A DNA stretch of 64,000 bases from UBA2137 sp963740205 (GTDB lineage: Bacteria; Pseudomonadota; Alphaproteobacteria; Micavibrionales; Micavibrionaceae), in contig CAVUDD010000002.1 of assembly GCA_963740205.1 (NCBI GenBank), positions 186,001-250,000 of the forward strand, given 5' to 3'. This document shows positions 8,423-16,828 of the stretch, in pieces; positions within the stretch are counted from its first letter, which is position 1, and each line of letters opens with the position of its first letter. The position numbers and the translations under genes were made by a program. A model generated the notes under the pieces. That model was not told the origin of the DNA, did not search any database, and saw nothing but the letters and a program-made list of their open reading frames with translations.

Positions 8423-9316
8423 ATGGATATTATTAAAAACTCTAAACTCATACCTGTTTTGGACCATTATAGAGGCGCAAATACACTCTCAACATCTGGT
8501 CTAGAAGTAATTGAAAGTCCTACAAGCCCTAGACTAATTGGTGAAAGTGGAAGCAGTCATGTTCCTATTTTTGCTGTACCAAACAAACCAACAAATCCCA
8601 ATATAATGGTTTTTCGAGCTTTTTTTCCTGTTAAGAAGCCTAACACGGATATTTTTCTTCCTCCGCACCTGATACCTTATGAACGTTTAATTTTGACAGC
8701 TTGCGAAGATCACTACGGAAACAAATCTTATTCCTCAAGTGATTATATCTTCATTGATTTAATGCAAGGCTTACTCAACATAGGGGAAGAACTAAACAAA
8801 GATATAGGTTTACACGCTGATATAAGACTAATTGACTCAAAGGGCACTCTTTTAGAAGAAGATATATATTTTGCATCATCCACTTTGGATACAACTTTCT
8901 ATGATTTACCCGAGAAAAAATTTAAAGACGAAGAGTTGCAAAGGTTGCTATCGCATGCATCTTCGGAATTTAGTGGAACACCACCTAAAAGATTTTTACC
9001 TTTTCAGAAATCCATAAGTGCCAATTTCAACGAGCGTGTAAATTCTCTTTGTCTTGAACCTCTCAATTTTGGCCCTCACACCCTAGTAAATCTCTCAGCT
9101 TCTACACCTCATAGAGCACAACTTGCCAAAGAAGATGAAACTTTAAGAACTTTTATAGCAATAAGATTTACAAGTAGACCGTATAAAAATGGAATTATTC
9201 AAAATCCTGCCTTAATTCAGTTTCTACATCGGCAAGTCAGGAAGTTTTTCGCCAGCACGCTGGGCTCTAACATTATTTTATTCAATAACTTAGTTACTAT
9301 ACTTGTAACATTATGA
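8423..9316 (+). CDS. Uncharacterised protein with 2OG-Fe(II) oxygenase-like HxD...H...R pattern (copy A)
   Basis: A 297-residue protein I do not recognise as a named family. His131-Ala-Asp133, His230 and Arg242 make the spacing seen in Fe(II)/2-oxoglutarate oxygenases (HxD, distal His, then Arg), and the distal part STPHRAQLA...LRTFIAIRFT reads like the last strands of a double-stranded beta-helix. The next gene is a diverged paralogue sharing the xVYxxSxTLxTxFY and H-x-AQLA...RT segments. The last 30 residues after FLHRQVRKFF are an extension the paralogue lacks. Function is inferred from motifs only. Confidence 0.6.
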   Translation: MDIIKNSKLIPVLDHYRGANTLSTSGLEVIESPTSPRLIGESGSSHVPIFAVPNKPTNPNIMVFRAFFPVKKPNTDIFLPPHLIPYERLILTACEDHYGNKSYSSSDYIFIDLMQGLLNIGEELNKDIGLHADIRLIDSKGTLLEEDIYFASSTLDTTFYDLPEKKFKDEELQRLLSHASSEFSGTPPKRFLPFQKSISANFNERVNSLCLEPLNFGPHTLVNLSASTPHRAQLAKEDETLRTFIAIRFTSRPYKNGIIQNPALIQFLHRQVRKFFASTLGSNIILFNNLVTILVTL

Positions 9317-9337
9317 AAAATATAATATTTTATCTGG

Positions 9338-9970
9338 GTGATTATTACTAATGTCAGAGATGCACTTCTAGAGGCAAAACCTCTAAATAATTTGGGGAGA
9401 ATTCCAAACCCTGAGGAATTTTCAAGACAAGTTACAGGCCAAACTTTTACCTTAGATACCTATATTGGCGATCCGCGTTGCCCTGACCTATCCATTGTCC
9501 CACAACAATTTCATGCCGTTGCTTTGATGGCCTGTAAATCACATTTAGACAAATTGGGCGAGAATGCAGGACAGCATGGCACAATAGTTATCAGCCAAGC
9601 CGAAATTGGTCGTGGGGAAAACTTACGTGTCACAGAGCGCCATATTGACGCAATTGTTCAAGCCTATCCTGAAACACCCTATGAAACGCAAGACGTTTAT
9701 ATCGTCTCAGATACGTTGCCTACGCAGTTTTATACAAAGCCTATTTTACTACCAGAAGAATTACCTGTTCCTTTTGGGAACGATCCTCGCATGTTAAGTG
9801 AGCATTATGGATCTGTTCTTAAAAATCACTTTAATCTAAATTTAGAGCAGGAAGACTTTGTGACACCATCGCCATACGAGCTAATGAACTATAATTCATT
9901 TGTGGTGCATCAAGCACAGTTAGCAACCGAACCGACCCATCGTACAATGTGTCTTTTAAATATTCGCTAG
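9338..9970 (+). CDS. Uncharacterised HxD...H...R protein (copy B, paralogue of the preceding gene)
   Basis: A 210-residue protein in the same frame as copy A, separated from it by the TGA at 9314-9316 and a TAA at 9323. His102-Ile-Asp104, His191 and Arg202 align with copy A's candidate metal and 2-oxoglutarate ligands. The proposed GTG start has no clear ribosome-binding site and there is no nearby in-frame ATG, so the start is uncertain. It overlaps the convergent fabI stop by 4 bases. A short Fe(II)/2-oxoglutarate oxygenase-like enzyme is the best reading, but it is inference. Confidence 0.6.
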   Translation: MIITNVRDALLEAKPLNNLGRIPNPEEFSRQVTGQTFTLDTYIGDPRCPDLSIVPQQFHAVALMACKSHLDKLGENAGQHGTIVISQAEIGRGENLRVTERHIDAIVQAYPETPYETQDVYIVSDTLPTQFYTKPILLPEELPVPFGNDPRMLSEHYGSVLKNHFNLNLEQEDFVTPSPYELMNYNSFVVHQAQLATEPTHRTMCLLNIR

Positions 9971-10767
9971 TTAACCAAGTCACCCCAGTTTTCGGAATCG
10001 CACATACCTACAACATTAAAACCACAATCCACATAGTGAATTTCACCTGTGACTGCTGCTGACATATCAGACAATAAATAAAGTCCTGATTGTCCAAGCT
10101 CATCAAGCCCTACGGGACGTTTTAATGGCGCTGTAAGTGTGTTGTACTTGAATGTTTTACGCGCACTACCAATCGCAGAGCCCGCTAATGTCCGCATGGG
10201 GCCCGCTGAGAGGCCGTTCACACGAATGTTGTCTTCGCCCAAATCTGCCGCAAGATAACGCACAGAGGCCTCTAATGCCGCCTTAGCCACACCCATAACA
10301 TTGTAATTAGGCATGACTTTTTGCGCACCATAGTAACTTAATGTTACTGCTGAACCTCCATTTTTCATGAGCGGCACTGCTCTACGCATAACTGATGTAA
10401 AGGAAAAACATGAAATATGCATGGAATTGAGGAAGTTCTCTAAGCTCGTATCAACATATCGTCCCGTAAGCTCGTCTTTATTAGAATAGGCTAATGAGTG
10501 AACAATAAAATCCAACTCACCCCATCGGTTTTCCAGCTCAGAAAATACTTTATCAATATCCTCTTCCTTACTGACATCACAGGGTAATACAATGCCCGAG
10601 CCTAGGCCTTCGACAAGAGGTTCAACACGCTTCTTAAAAGCATCACCTTGATAAGTAAACGCCATTTCAGCGCCCTGATCATGCAATGCCTTGGCTATTC
10701 CCCAAGCAATGGAGTGGTCATTTGCCACGCCCATAACCAAACCTTTTTTACCCTTCATCATACCCAT
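9967..10767 (-). CDS. fabI: Enoyl-[acyl-carrier-protein] reductase FabI
   Basis: A 266-residue NADH-dependent enoyl-ACP reductase of the SDR fold, the last step of each fatty-acid elongation cycle. The start is ATG 10765-10767 (MGMMKGKKGLVMG) with an AAGGGG ribosome-binding site; a longer frame to 10854 runs into fabB. The nucleotide motif GVANDHSIAWG and the catalytic Tyr-x6-Lys in YNVMGVAKAA are present, as is SAGPMRTLA. It starts 4 bases after fabB in the fabA-fabB-fabI operon. Confidence 0.95.
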   Translation of the reverse strand: MGMMKGKKGLVMGVANDHSIAWGIAKALHDQGAEMAFTYQGDAFKKRVEPLVEGLGSGIVLPCDVSKEEDIDKVFSELENRWGELDFIVHSLAYSNKDELTGRYVDTSLENFLNSMHISCFSFTSVMRRAVPLMKNGGSAVTLSYYGAQKVMPNYNVMGVAKAALEASVRYLAADLGEDNIRVNGLSAGPMRTLAGSAIGSARKTFKYNTLTAPLKRPVGLDELGQSGLYLLSDMSAAVTGEIHYVDCGFNVVGMCDSENWGDLVN

Positions 10768-10771
10768 AAAA

Positions 10772-12022
10772 CTATTCCCCTTTCTTATAGGCGGAGAAAG
10801 CAAGAGTACAATTTGTGCCTCCAAAGCCAAAACTATTGGAAACAACAGTTTCATGTTTCACATTATCTATTCGCTTGCGAGCCACAGGAATCTCGCCAAT
10901 TCCTTCATCTGGCGTCTCAATATTAATGCTTTCACAAACAAAATCATTTTCCATCATCAAAAGCGAATAGATTGCCTCTTGAACACCAGTCGCACCAAGA
11001 GAATGCCCTGTCATAGATTTTGTTGAACTGACATGAGGATAACCATTTTCGCTATTTCCGAAAACTTCTCTAATGGCATTTAGCTCAGTGATGTCACCTA
11101 CTGGAGTACTGGTTCCGTGCGTGTTCACATAGGTAACAGGGGTTTTTGTTGTGGATATTGCCTGTCTCATGCAACGCACAGCACCTTCTCCGCTTGGTGC
11201 AACCATATCCGCACCATCAGAAGTAGCCCCATAACCAGTTACTTCGCCATAAATTTTAGCGCCACGTGCCTTGGCATGTTCAAGCTCCTCAAGAACAACA
11301 ACCCCGCCACCACCAGCAATGACAAATCCGTCACGGTTAGCATCATAAGCGCGAGAAGCTTTCTCTGGAGTGTCATTATACTTAGAAGACATTGCGCCCA
11401 TTGCGTCAAACAATGCAGAAAGCGTCCAATCCAATTCTTCACCACCACCGGCAAAGATAATATCTTGCTTACCCCATGCAATCATTTCAGCAGCGTTACC
11501 AATGCAATGCGCGGATGTTGAGCAAGCGGATGTAATAGAATAGTTAATCCCTTTAATCTGAAAATGTGTCGCAATATTAGCAGAATTCGTTGAGGACATA
11601 GCCTTAGGAACTGCGTAGGGTCCTATTCGTTTTACAGCACTTTCTTCTGCCGTTTTGGCAGCAGCAACAACTGTACGAGTAGACGGGCCACCAGAACCCA
11701 TAACAATACCCGTGCGCTCATTTACAACGTCACTTACCTCTAAACCAGAATCAGCTATCGCATCTTCCATTGCAATATGATTGTAAGCCGCGCTATCTCC
11801 CATAAAACGGCGCATTTTGCGGTCTATGCGCTCTTCAAGGTCAATAACAGGCTGCCCATGCACATGAGATCTAAATCCCATTTCTGCGTATTTAGGCGCA
11901 AATGTAATTCCTGATTTTCCTTCCTTTAATGAAGCAAGGACATCAGCCTTTGTGTTTCCTATACATGAGACAATACCTAGTCCAGTTACAACAACACGTC
12001 GTGTTCCATTGGAAATCGTCAT
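10772..12022 (-). CDS. fabB: Beta-ketoacyl-ACP synthase I
   Basis: A 416-residue condensing enzyme elongating unsaturated acyl-ACPs. The catalytic triad is Cys167 (SACSTSAHC), His302 (NTHGTSTPVGD) and His340 (STKSMTGHSLGATG). Its place directly after fabA and before fabI argues for FabB rather than FabF; this arrangement is common in alphaproteobacteria using the anaerobic unsaturated fatty-acid route. fabA lies 36 bases upstream. Confidence 0.94.
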   Translation of the reverse strand: MTISNGTRRVVVTGLGIVSCIGNTKADVLASLKEGKSGITFAPKYAEMGFRSHVHGQPVIDLEERIDRKMRRFMGDSAAYNHIAMEDAIADSGLEVSDVVNERTGIVMGSGGPSTRTVVAAAKTAEESAVKRIGPYAVPKAMSSTNSANIATHFQIKGINYSITSACSTSAHCIGNAAEMIAWGKQDIIFAGGGEELDWTLSALFDAMGAMSSKYNDTPEKASRAYDANRDGFVIAGGGGVVVLEELEHAKARGAKIYGEVTGYGATSDGADMVAPSGEGAVRCMRQAISTTKTPVTYVNTHGTSTPVGDITELNAIREVFGNSENGYPHVSSTKSMTGHSLGATGVQEAIYSLLMMENDFVCESINIETPDEGIGEIPVARKRIDNVKHETVVSNSFGFGGTNCTLAFSAYKKGE

Positions 12023-12058
12023 AAGAGATATATTCCTTCTTTTGAAAGAGAGTTTTAT

Positions 12059-12610
12059 TTAAAGAGTGTCTGTATTTTCAAACAAGCCAACTTTTAAGTC
12101 TTTGGCTTCATATATGGTTTTACCATCTGCAATTACACGGCCATCACCAATACCAAGAACAAGCTTACGGTTAATCACACGTTTAATATCAACAACATAT
12201 TTCACAAGTTTAGTTGTGGGAAGAATTTGCCCTGTCATTTTCATCTCACCAAGACCAAGAGCACGGCCAGAACCTTGCGCACCTGTCCAACCAAGATAAA
12301 AACCTAACATCTGCCATATAGCATCAAGTCCCAAACAGCCAGGCATCACAGGGTCACCTTTAAAGTGACAATCGAAAAACCAAATATCGGGGTTAATATC
12401 AAACTCGGCTTCAATAACACCTTTATCATAGGCTCCGCCTGTTTCGGTTACCAATGTAATACGATCAAACATAAGCATAGGTGGTAAAGGCAATTGTGCA
12501 TTACCAGGGCCAAAAAGCTTGCCCTCTCCACATTGTATGAGTTCATCTTTTGTATAAGAGGATTGAGGTGTAAAAGACATATCTACTTTGCTGGGTTGTG
12601 TGAGTGTCAT
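12059..12610 (-). CDS. fabA: 3-hydroxydecanoyl-ACP dehydratase/isomerase FabA
   Basis: A bifunctional hot-dog-fold dehydratase and trans-2/cis-3 isomerase that commits chains to unsaturated fatty acids. The active-site helix region DCHFKGDPVMPGCLGLDAIWQ supplies His82 and Asp96, and FYLGWTGAQGSGRALG matches FabA. At 183 residues it is slightly longer than the usual 171; the internal Met at residue 11 (MSFTPQSSYTKDEL) is a reasonable alternative start. First gene of fabA-fabB-fabI. Confidence 0.95.
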   Translation of the reverse strand: MTLTQPSKVDMSFTPQSSYTKDELIQCGEGKLFGPGNAQLPLPPMLMFDRITLVTETGGAYDKGVIEAEFDINPDIWFFDCHFKGDPVMPGCLGLDAIWQMLGFYLGWTGAQGSGRALGLGEMKMTGQILPTTKLVKYVVDIKRVINRKLVLGIGDGRVIADGKTIYEAKDLKVGLFENTDTL

Positions 12611-12662
12611 AGCCCACTGTTATAAGACCTCTTGAGGAGAAAAAAAACCCCTTTTTCAAAAA

Positions 12663-13658
12663 TTAGAGTTCGGTCTTATCTTCCTGAAAATAATTGGCGG
12701 CAAGTATAGGCTGTAACGCCTCTAATCCTCGGTAACTTTCTACCAAAGCTGCCATAGCCAAAGGCTTTGCAATTGCATGGGGCATATCAGGTGTATCGCC
12801 GCTAGCAACTACCGCAAGCATACGTCCAGCAGCCTTTGCGCAGGCTACAGCTTTTTCACTTTCACGTAAAAGAGATAAAATATCAAAAAATGGAGCACAA
12901 AGAGGCTCTATTGATTCGACGAGTTCGATGGGCGGGTCAGCAGGAGAATCGTTGGCCGCCAGCCCAAGGCGCCAATCACTACCCGCAGGAACACCCATAC
13001 GCGCAGCCTCTTGTGTCATGACATTCACAATGGATTCGCTTTCAAACAAATTAGAGGAACGTTTTTCGGCTATTTTGTCCTTGGCATCACAATATCCCGC
13101 ATAGGCACTCAAACCACATACCGCATCTGCAAGAGACCACTCGCCTGTACCTATACGTTTCTCAATAACTAAATCACATAGCTCTTGTGCCGCAATTTCA
13201 AAAGCCATACAGCGCGTTGATGTCTCTATAAATAAACGTAAGGATTCTTCGCGCGGAACATCTTCGCCTTCCCAGGCACAGATGTAATTTTGTAAAAGCC
13301 AGACTACGAACTCTAAATAAGAAAACTCGCACTCTCTCCATTCCTCAAGAACAAATCTAGCAAGCGTGCGTCCTTGTTCAGAACGTGCGTCAACGCGTTG
13401 AGGATTTGATTCGGCCCATAAAGGTAATTCACCAGTCATAGGGTTGGAGCGTAGTGTCTTAGAAAGCTTTTTAAACCCCTCACTCATAGAACGATCAGGT
13501 TTTTCGAAAAGGAAACATGACTCAACATAAAAGCCAGACAAAACTTCGATAAAATCTACGATTTTCTGTGGTCCGCCTCTATCCTCATGCTCGAATAAAC
13601 GGCTGATATGCGCATGCACGAATGCCGCAAGGTCTGTCTTGTCCTGAGTAATTTGCAT
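12663..13658 (-). CDS. Hypothetical protein (331 aa), family not recognised
   Basis: A soluble-looking, acidic, mostly helical protein of 331 residues without signal peptide or membrane segment. I recognise no domain. It has about a dozen cysteines scattered without a metal-site pattern, and Trp-containing helices such as FVLEEWRECEFSYLEFVVWLLQ. It lies upstream of fabA on the same strand with a 52-base gap that contains no clear terminator, so it might be co-transcribed with the fab genes. Coding potential is supported by length and normal composition. Confidence 0.75.
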   Translation of the reverse strand: MQITQDKTDLAAFVHAHISRLFEHEDRGGPQKIVDFIEVLSGFYVESCFLFEKPDRSMSEGFKKLSKTLRSNPMTGELPLWAESNPQRVDARSEQGRTLARFVLEEWRECEFSYLEFVVWLLQNYICAWEGEDVPREESLRLFIETSTRCMAFEIAAQELCDLVIEKRIGTGEWSLADAVCGLSAYAGYCDAKDKIAEKRSSNLFESESIVNVMTQEAARMGVPAGSDWRLGLAANDSPADPPIELVESIEPLCAPFFDILSLLRESEKAVACAKAAGRMLAVVASGDTPDMPHAIAKPLAMAALVESYRGLEALQPILAANYFQEDKTEL

Positions 13659-13766
13659 GTGACCGCTTTCCCAAAAACGTGTGGGTGATTCTGTGGATAG
13701 TTTGTGAATAGTTCAATAGAAACGGCAGAATTGCCTGATTTGTTAAGCTTAGGCAGATTTCAAAAT

Positions 13767-14243
13767 TTACTCAATCCCCCAAAGGACATTTTTTTCAACG
13801 TACCCCTTGTAGCCTGAGATAGATGCCTCGCAGAAACCTTCTTCACACTCGGAGACATTAAGAACATTACCAGCCTCGACACGCAAAATTGCAGGCGACT
13901 CGTTATTTGGTTTCTTACGCATTAGAACATAGGGTGCATCTGTTGTAATAAGGGCTGTTTTCTTTGATGTCAGAAGTGCTGCATGAACCCAGCCAGTATC
14001 ACCTGAAATATCTTCAATTTTACGCCATTGATCGAACTTACGGTTAACTTTGACTGGAAGACTTTTTACACGGTAAATCCATTTAATAGGGTGATCTTGT
14101 GATGGACCATACCTTACAAAAACTTCATTTTTACGCAAAGAGGCATATTCCGCCTTTGGGTCCTCAGCTTTTGCCTGAAAACCAGTAAAGACAAGAGCAA
14201 ATATAATAAAGATTAGAGAGATTGTGCGCATTTTTAGTGACAT
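13767..14243 (-). CDS. Secreted bacterial SH3-domain protein
   Basis: 158 residues with a cleavable signal peptide (hydrophobic core ISLIFIIFALVFTGF, likely cut after AKA) and two SH3-like repeats. The first contains VFVRYGPSQDHPIKWIY...WRKIEDISGDTGWVHAALL, the second YVLMRKKPNNESPAILRVEAG...GYKGYVEKNVLWG. This matches the SH3-like family (COG3807) common in alphaproteobacteria and likely acts at the periplasmic cell wall. A second start at Met5 (14231) is possible. Confidence 0.85.
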   Translation of the reverse strand: MSLKMRTISLIFIIFALVFTGFQAKAEDPKAEYASLRKNEVFVRYGPSQDHPIKWIYRVKSLPVKVNRKFDQWRKIEDISGDTGWVHAALLTSKKTALITTDAPYVLMRKKPNNESPAILRVEAGNVLNVSECEEGFCEASISGYKGYVEKNVLWGIE

Positions 14244-14297
14244 ATTGTTTTAAAGACCTTAATTTCCCTGATTTTTAGGCCAATATCAAGGGCGGTT

Positions 14298-15311
14298 ATG
14301 ATTATGCGTGAGCATAGCACATTAAACACAAAGATTTCAGTCGCACCAATGATGGATTGGACGGATCGTCATTGTCGCTATTTTCATCGTCTTCTTGCAC
14401 CTAATGCACTACTCTACACCGAAATGGTGACAACTGGCGCACTCATTCATGGTGACAAACAAATGCACCTGAATTTCAACCAAGAAGAACAGCCTTTGGC
14501 TTTGCAACTTGGCGGAAGTGACCCTAAAGATTTAGCCACATCCACAAAATTAGGCGAAGATTGGGGCTATCAGGAAATTAATCTGAATTGTGGCTGTCCG
14601 TCCGACCGTGTCCAAAAGGGTCGCTTTGGTGCGTGCCTTATGAAGGAACCCGAACATGTTGCCACATGTGTTAGGTCCATGATTAATTCTACGTCTCTGC
14701 CTGTAACAGTAAAATGTAGAATCGGTGTTGATGAGTGCGAAGACAAAGAATTTCTCTATGATTTTGTTAATAAGGTTGCAGATTCGGGATGTAAAACATT
14801 TATCATTCACGCACGTAAGGCTTGGCTTAAAGGCTTAAGTCCTAAGGACAACCGTACAAAACCACCACTAAATTATGATTTGGTATTTCAATTGAAACGG
14901 GATTTTCCAGAGCTTGAAATTATCCTCAACGGTGAAATTACCTCAATTGCCCAGATTGAAAATTATATGGATAAGGTCGATGGCTTTATGATTGGACGTG
15001 AAGCTTACCAAAACCCTTGGATTTTAGCGGAAATAGAGAATCAGTTATTCAAAGTCCCTCTTCCCAACATTGATACCGTTATTAAGAAGATGAGTGATTA
15101 TTTAGTAAAACATTGCAAAGAGAATGACAAAGCGCGCCCCAGACATGTGACACGCCACATGACAGGACTTTTCAGAGGCTTGTATGGTGGGAAAATCTGG
15201 CGTCAAAGCCTTGCCACACTGCCAGAGACAACCGATATGCTCACCCAAGCCTATGACAACTATAGGCAAATTCGTGAAAATAGACTAAAAGAGTTGCAAG
15301 ATGTGGCGTGA
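14298..15311 (+). CDS. dusA: tRNA-dihydrouridine(20/20a) synthase DusA
   Basis: A 337-residue flavoprotein that reduces U20/U20a in tRNA D-loops. N-terminal VAPMMDWTDRHCRYFHR is the DusA-type FMN-binding motif. The catalytic Cys lies in NLNCGCPSDRVQKGRFGACLM, and HARKAWLKGLSPKDNR is diagnostic of DusA rather than DusB. LNGEITS and GFMIGREAYQNPW complete the FMN phosphate site. It starts 54 bases from the divergent SH3 gene. Confidence 0.95.
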   Translation: MIMREHSTLNTKISVAPMMDWTDRHCRYFHRLLAPNALLYTEMVTTGALIHGDKQMHLNFNQEEQPLALQLGGSDPKDLATSTKLGEDWGYQEINLNCGCPSDRVQKGRFGACLMKEPEHVATCVRSMINSTSLPVTVKCRIGVDECEDKEFLYDFVNKVADSGCKTFIIHARKAWLKGLSPKDNRTKPPLNYDLVFQLKRDFPELEIILNGEITSIAQIENYMDKVDGFMIGREAYQNPWILAEIENQLFKVPLPNIDTVIKKMSDYLVKHCKENDKARPRHVTRHMTGLFRGLYGGKIWRQSLATLPETTDMLTQAYDNYRQIRENRLKELQDVA

Positions 15312-15410
15312 ATCGGGCAATCCTGTTTGATTTCCATGCCACTTACTTGCTATAGTTATTCCTACATCGCAAAGCGATATCCACAAACAAGAGGTAAGGC
15401 TTTCCATTAA

Positions 15411-16028
15411 ATGCAGTGGCACAGGCTTGATAACGATAAAACAGAAGTGTTTTTGAATGCCATTAAAGGCATGGGTGCAGGCTCTTTGTTTACTATGCAA
15501 AGCAGCGAAGCTCATTGTATGCGCCTACCATTCACAGAAAATATTCTTTTCTTTCGCATCAAGAACAATATGAGTATGCCGTCCTTTACAATGGACTTCC
15601 TGGGGGATGGTACTAATTTTTACTATATAGATGGCACATCCGTACCACTAGAACGTGCCTTTACTAGTGCTGATTTGGATATAGACAGATTTAATATTGC
15701 ATCATACTTACAATTTTACTTCTTTGTCGTCATTCAGGAAGACGGTGAAATTTACCCAGTTTTTGAAAGAGCCCCTATTCCTGATATCGACGACCAGAAC
15801 ATTCATGCCACAAGACAATCCATTCCCAACAACGCCTATATATTTGATATTAAAGAAAAAGAAGAAGGTCATTTTGAAGTTGAGTGCACTTTATTCTATG
15901 ATGGCGGTCTTATGACCGGCACATTGTCGGTCACCCCTACTGGGCGGGTTAGTATAAAAGGTTTAAAACCATTATTTATGGACACACACTCAACATTCTC
16001 TGAAGCATCCAAGGATCAAATCACATGA
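15411..16028 (+). CDS. Hypothetical protein (205 aa)
   Basis: I recognise no family. The product is acidic, without a signal peptide, and rich in beta-prone segments, ending with a VECTLFYDGGLMTGTLSVTPTG strand pair. A GAGGTAAGG sequence lies about 11 bases before the ATG. The stop overlaps the next gene start by 4 bases (ATGA), so the two proteins are made together and probably act together. With the 31-residue peptide downstream this forms a compact three-gene unit. Confidence 0.75.
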   Translation: MQWHRLDNDKTEVFLNAIKGMGAGSLFTMQSSEAHCMRLPFTENILFFRIKNNMSMPSFTMDFLGDGTNFYYIDGTSVPLERAFTSADLDIDRFNIASYLQFYFFVVIQEDGEIYPVFERAPIPDIDDQNIHATRQSIPNNAYIFDIKEKEEGHFEVECTLFYDGGLMTGTLSVTPTGRVSIKGLKPLFMDTHSTFSEASKDQIT

Positions 16029-16630
16029 CAGGTGATAATGAATCACAAACTGGACAATTAAGCGGTAGCTTTGGCGTTGGAAAGGCTGGAACCAACGATT
16101 TTGGGGGTTTAACACATCCCAATTCCGAGCATATTCTTGAAACGTGCTTTGGAATACTTTCAAAGATACCTACTGGAAAAAAGCTTCTTGATATAAAGGA
16201 GCGCTACACTATTCCCATATCTGTACTTTCAGGACGTGAAGTCCTTTACACCACCCCTGACGATCTATCACTAATACTCGTCGTTACCCCTGACTTTGAT
16301 ACTGCCCCAGAGATAGTATCAATGATATTAGGAACTGGATTAAGGGATATGGAGCATAGCGTTATGGGGTATCGTCGCCCCAGTCAAGATTCGGATCCCG
16401 TAGAATATGCATCAATGACATTCTCAAAAACCCTTGACATAATTACAAATATGTGTATAATTGCAGATGAACTCAAGGAGGAGTTGGGATATTCCAAACC
16501 ACTTGACATTGTCCATGAATTAGGGCATGGTGATATATATAAGGCTTATAAGGATAAGCTACCACATGAAGAACTTGTAAATGTCTTTATTGAAGGTAAC
16601 CGAAAAGCTTTAAACGAAGAGGGTAATTAA
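16025..16630 (+). CDS. Hypothetical protein with HExxH motif (possible metallopeptidase-like)
   Basis: A 201-residue protein without signal peptide. Residues 164-168 read His-Glu-Leu-Gly-His within DIVHELGHGDIYKAY, matching the HExxH zinc motif; the two histidines and the glutamate would bind zinc and activate water. A third zinc ligand is not obvious (His178 or Glu184 could serve). The N-terminal 30 residues are Gly/Ser-rich. It overlaps the upstream gene by 4 bases and is followed 11 bases later by a small peptide gene. Peptidase activity is a hypothesis. Confidence 0.7.
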   Translation: MTGDNESQTGQLSGSFGVGKAGTNDFGGLTHPNSEHILETCFGILSKIPTGKKLLDIKERYTIPISVLSGREVLYTTPDDLSLILVVTPDFDTAPEIVSMILGTGLRDMEHSVMGYRRPSQDSDPVEYASMTFSKTLDIITNMCIIADELKEELGYSKPLDIVHELGHGDIYKAYKDKLPHEELVNVFIEGNRKALNEEGN

Positions 16631-16641
16631 AGGAGAGTATA

Positions 16642-16737
16642 ATGAGAGTTTCTAATCAACTAAACAGAAGAATGTTAGCTAGCACAATACCTACATACGG
16701 TGCGAGCATGCAGCCTTTCAAATACAACGCTAAGTAA
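16642..16737 (+). CDS. Small peptide ORF (31 aa)
   Basis: ATG to TAA encodes 31 residues beginning MRVSNQLNRRMLAST and ending FKYNAK. A near-perfect ribosome-binding site AAAGGAGAG sits 6-7 bases upstream, and a terminator follows 27 bases after the stop. This placement inside a transcription unit argues for real translation. It is basic with no membrane segment. No known family is recognised. It could be a substrate or partner of the HExxH protein, but that is speculative. Confidence 0.5.
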   Translation: MRVSNQLNRRMLASTIPTYGASMQPFKYNAK

Positions 16738-16764
16738 TACAGCGTTCTTTAGTGTTATTCATTC

Positions 16765-16788
16765 AAGCCCGCTTTTTAGTGGGCTTTT
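16765..16788 (+). terminator. Rho-independent terminator
   Basis: Stem AAGCCCGC/GTGGGCTT (one mismatch) with a T-rich loop and trailing TTTTG, 27 bases after the 31-aa ORF. It may also serve the convergent sufA transcript. Confidence 0.75.
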
Positions 16789-16828
16789 GTGTATCTGGAG
16801 TAAATTTAAAGAAAAGTTCTAAAATTTA

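Noticed and set aside
11117..11521. 134-codon plus-strand ORF inside fabB
   Set aside because: Lies over the conserved condensing-enzyme core; Cys/His-rich shadow translation with no start context.
15312..15325. Half-match (ATCGGGCAATCC) to the suf-region palindrome after dusA
   Set aside because: Only about 10 bases match and there is no inverted partner; probably chance.
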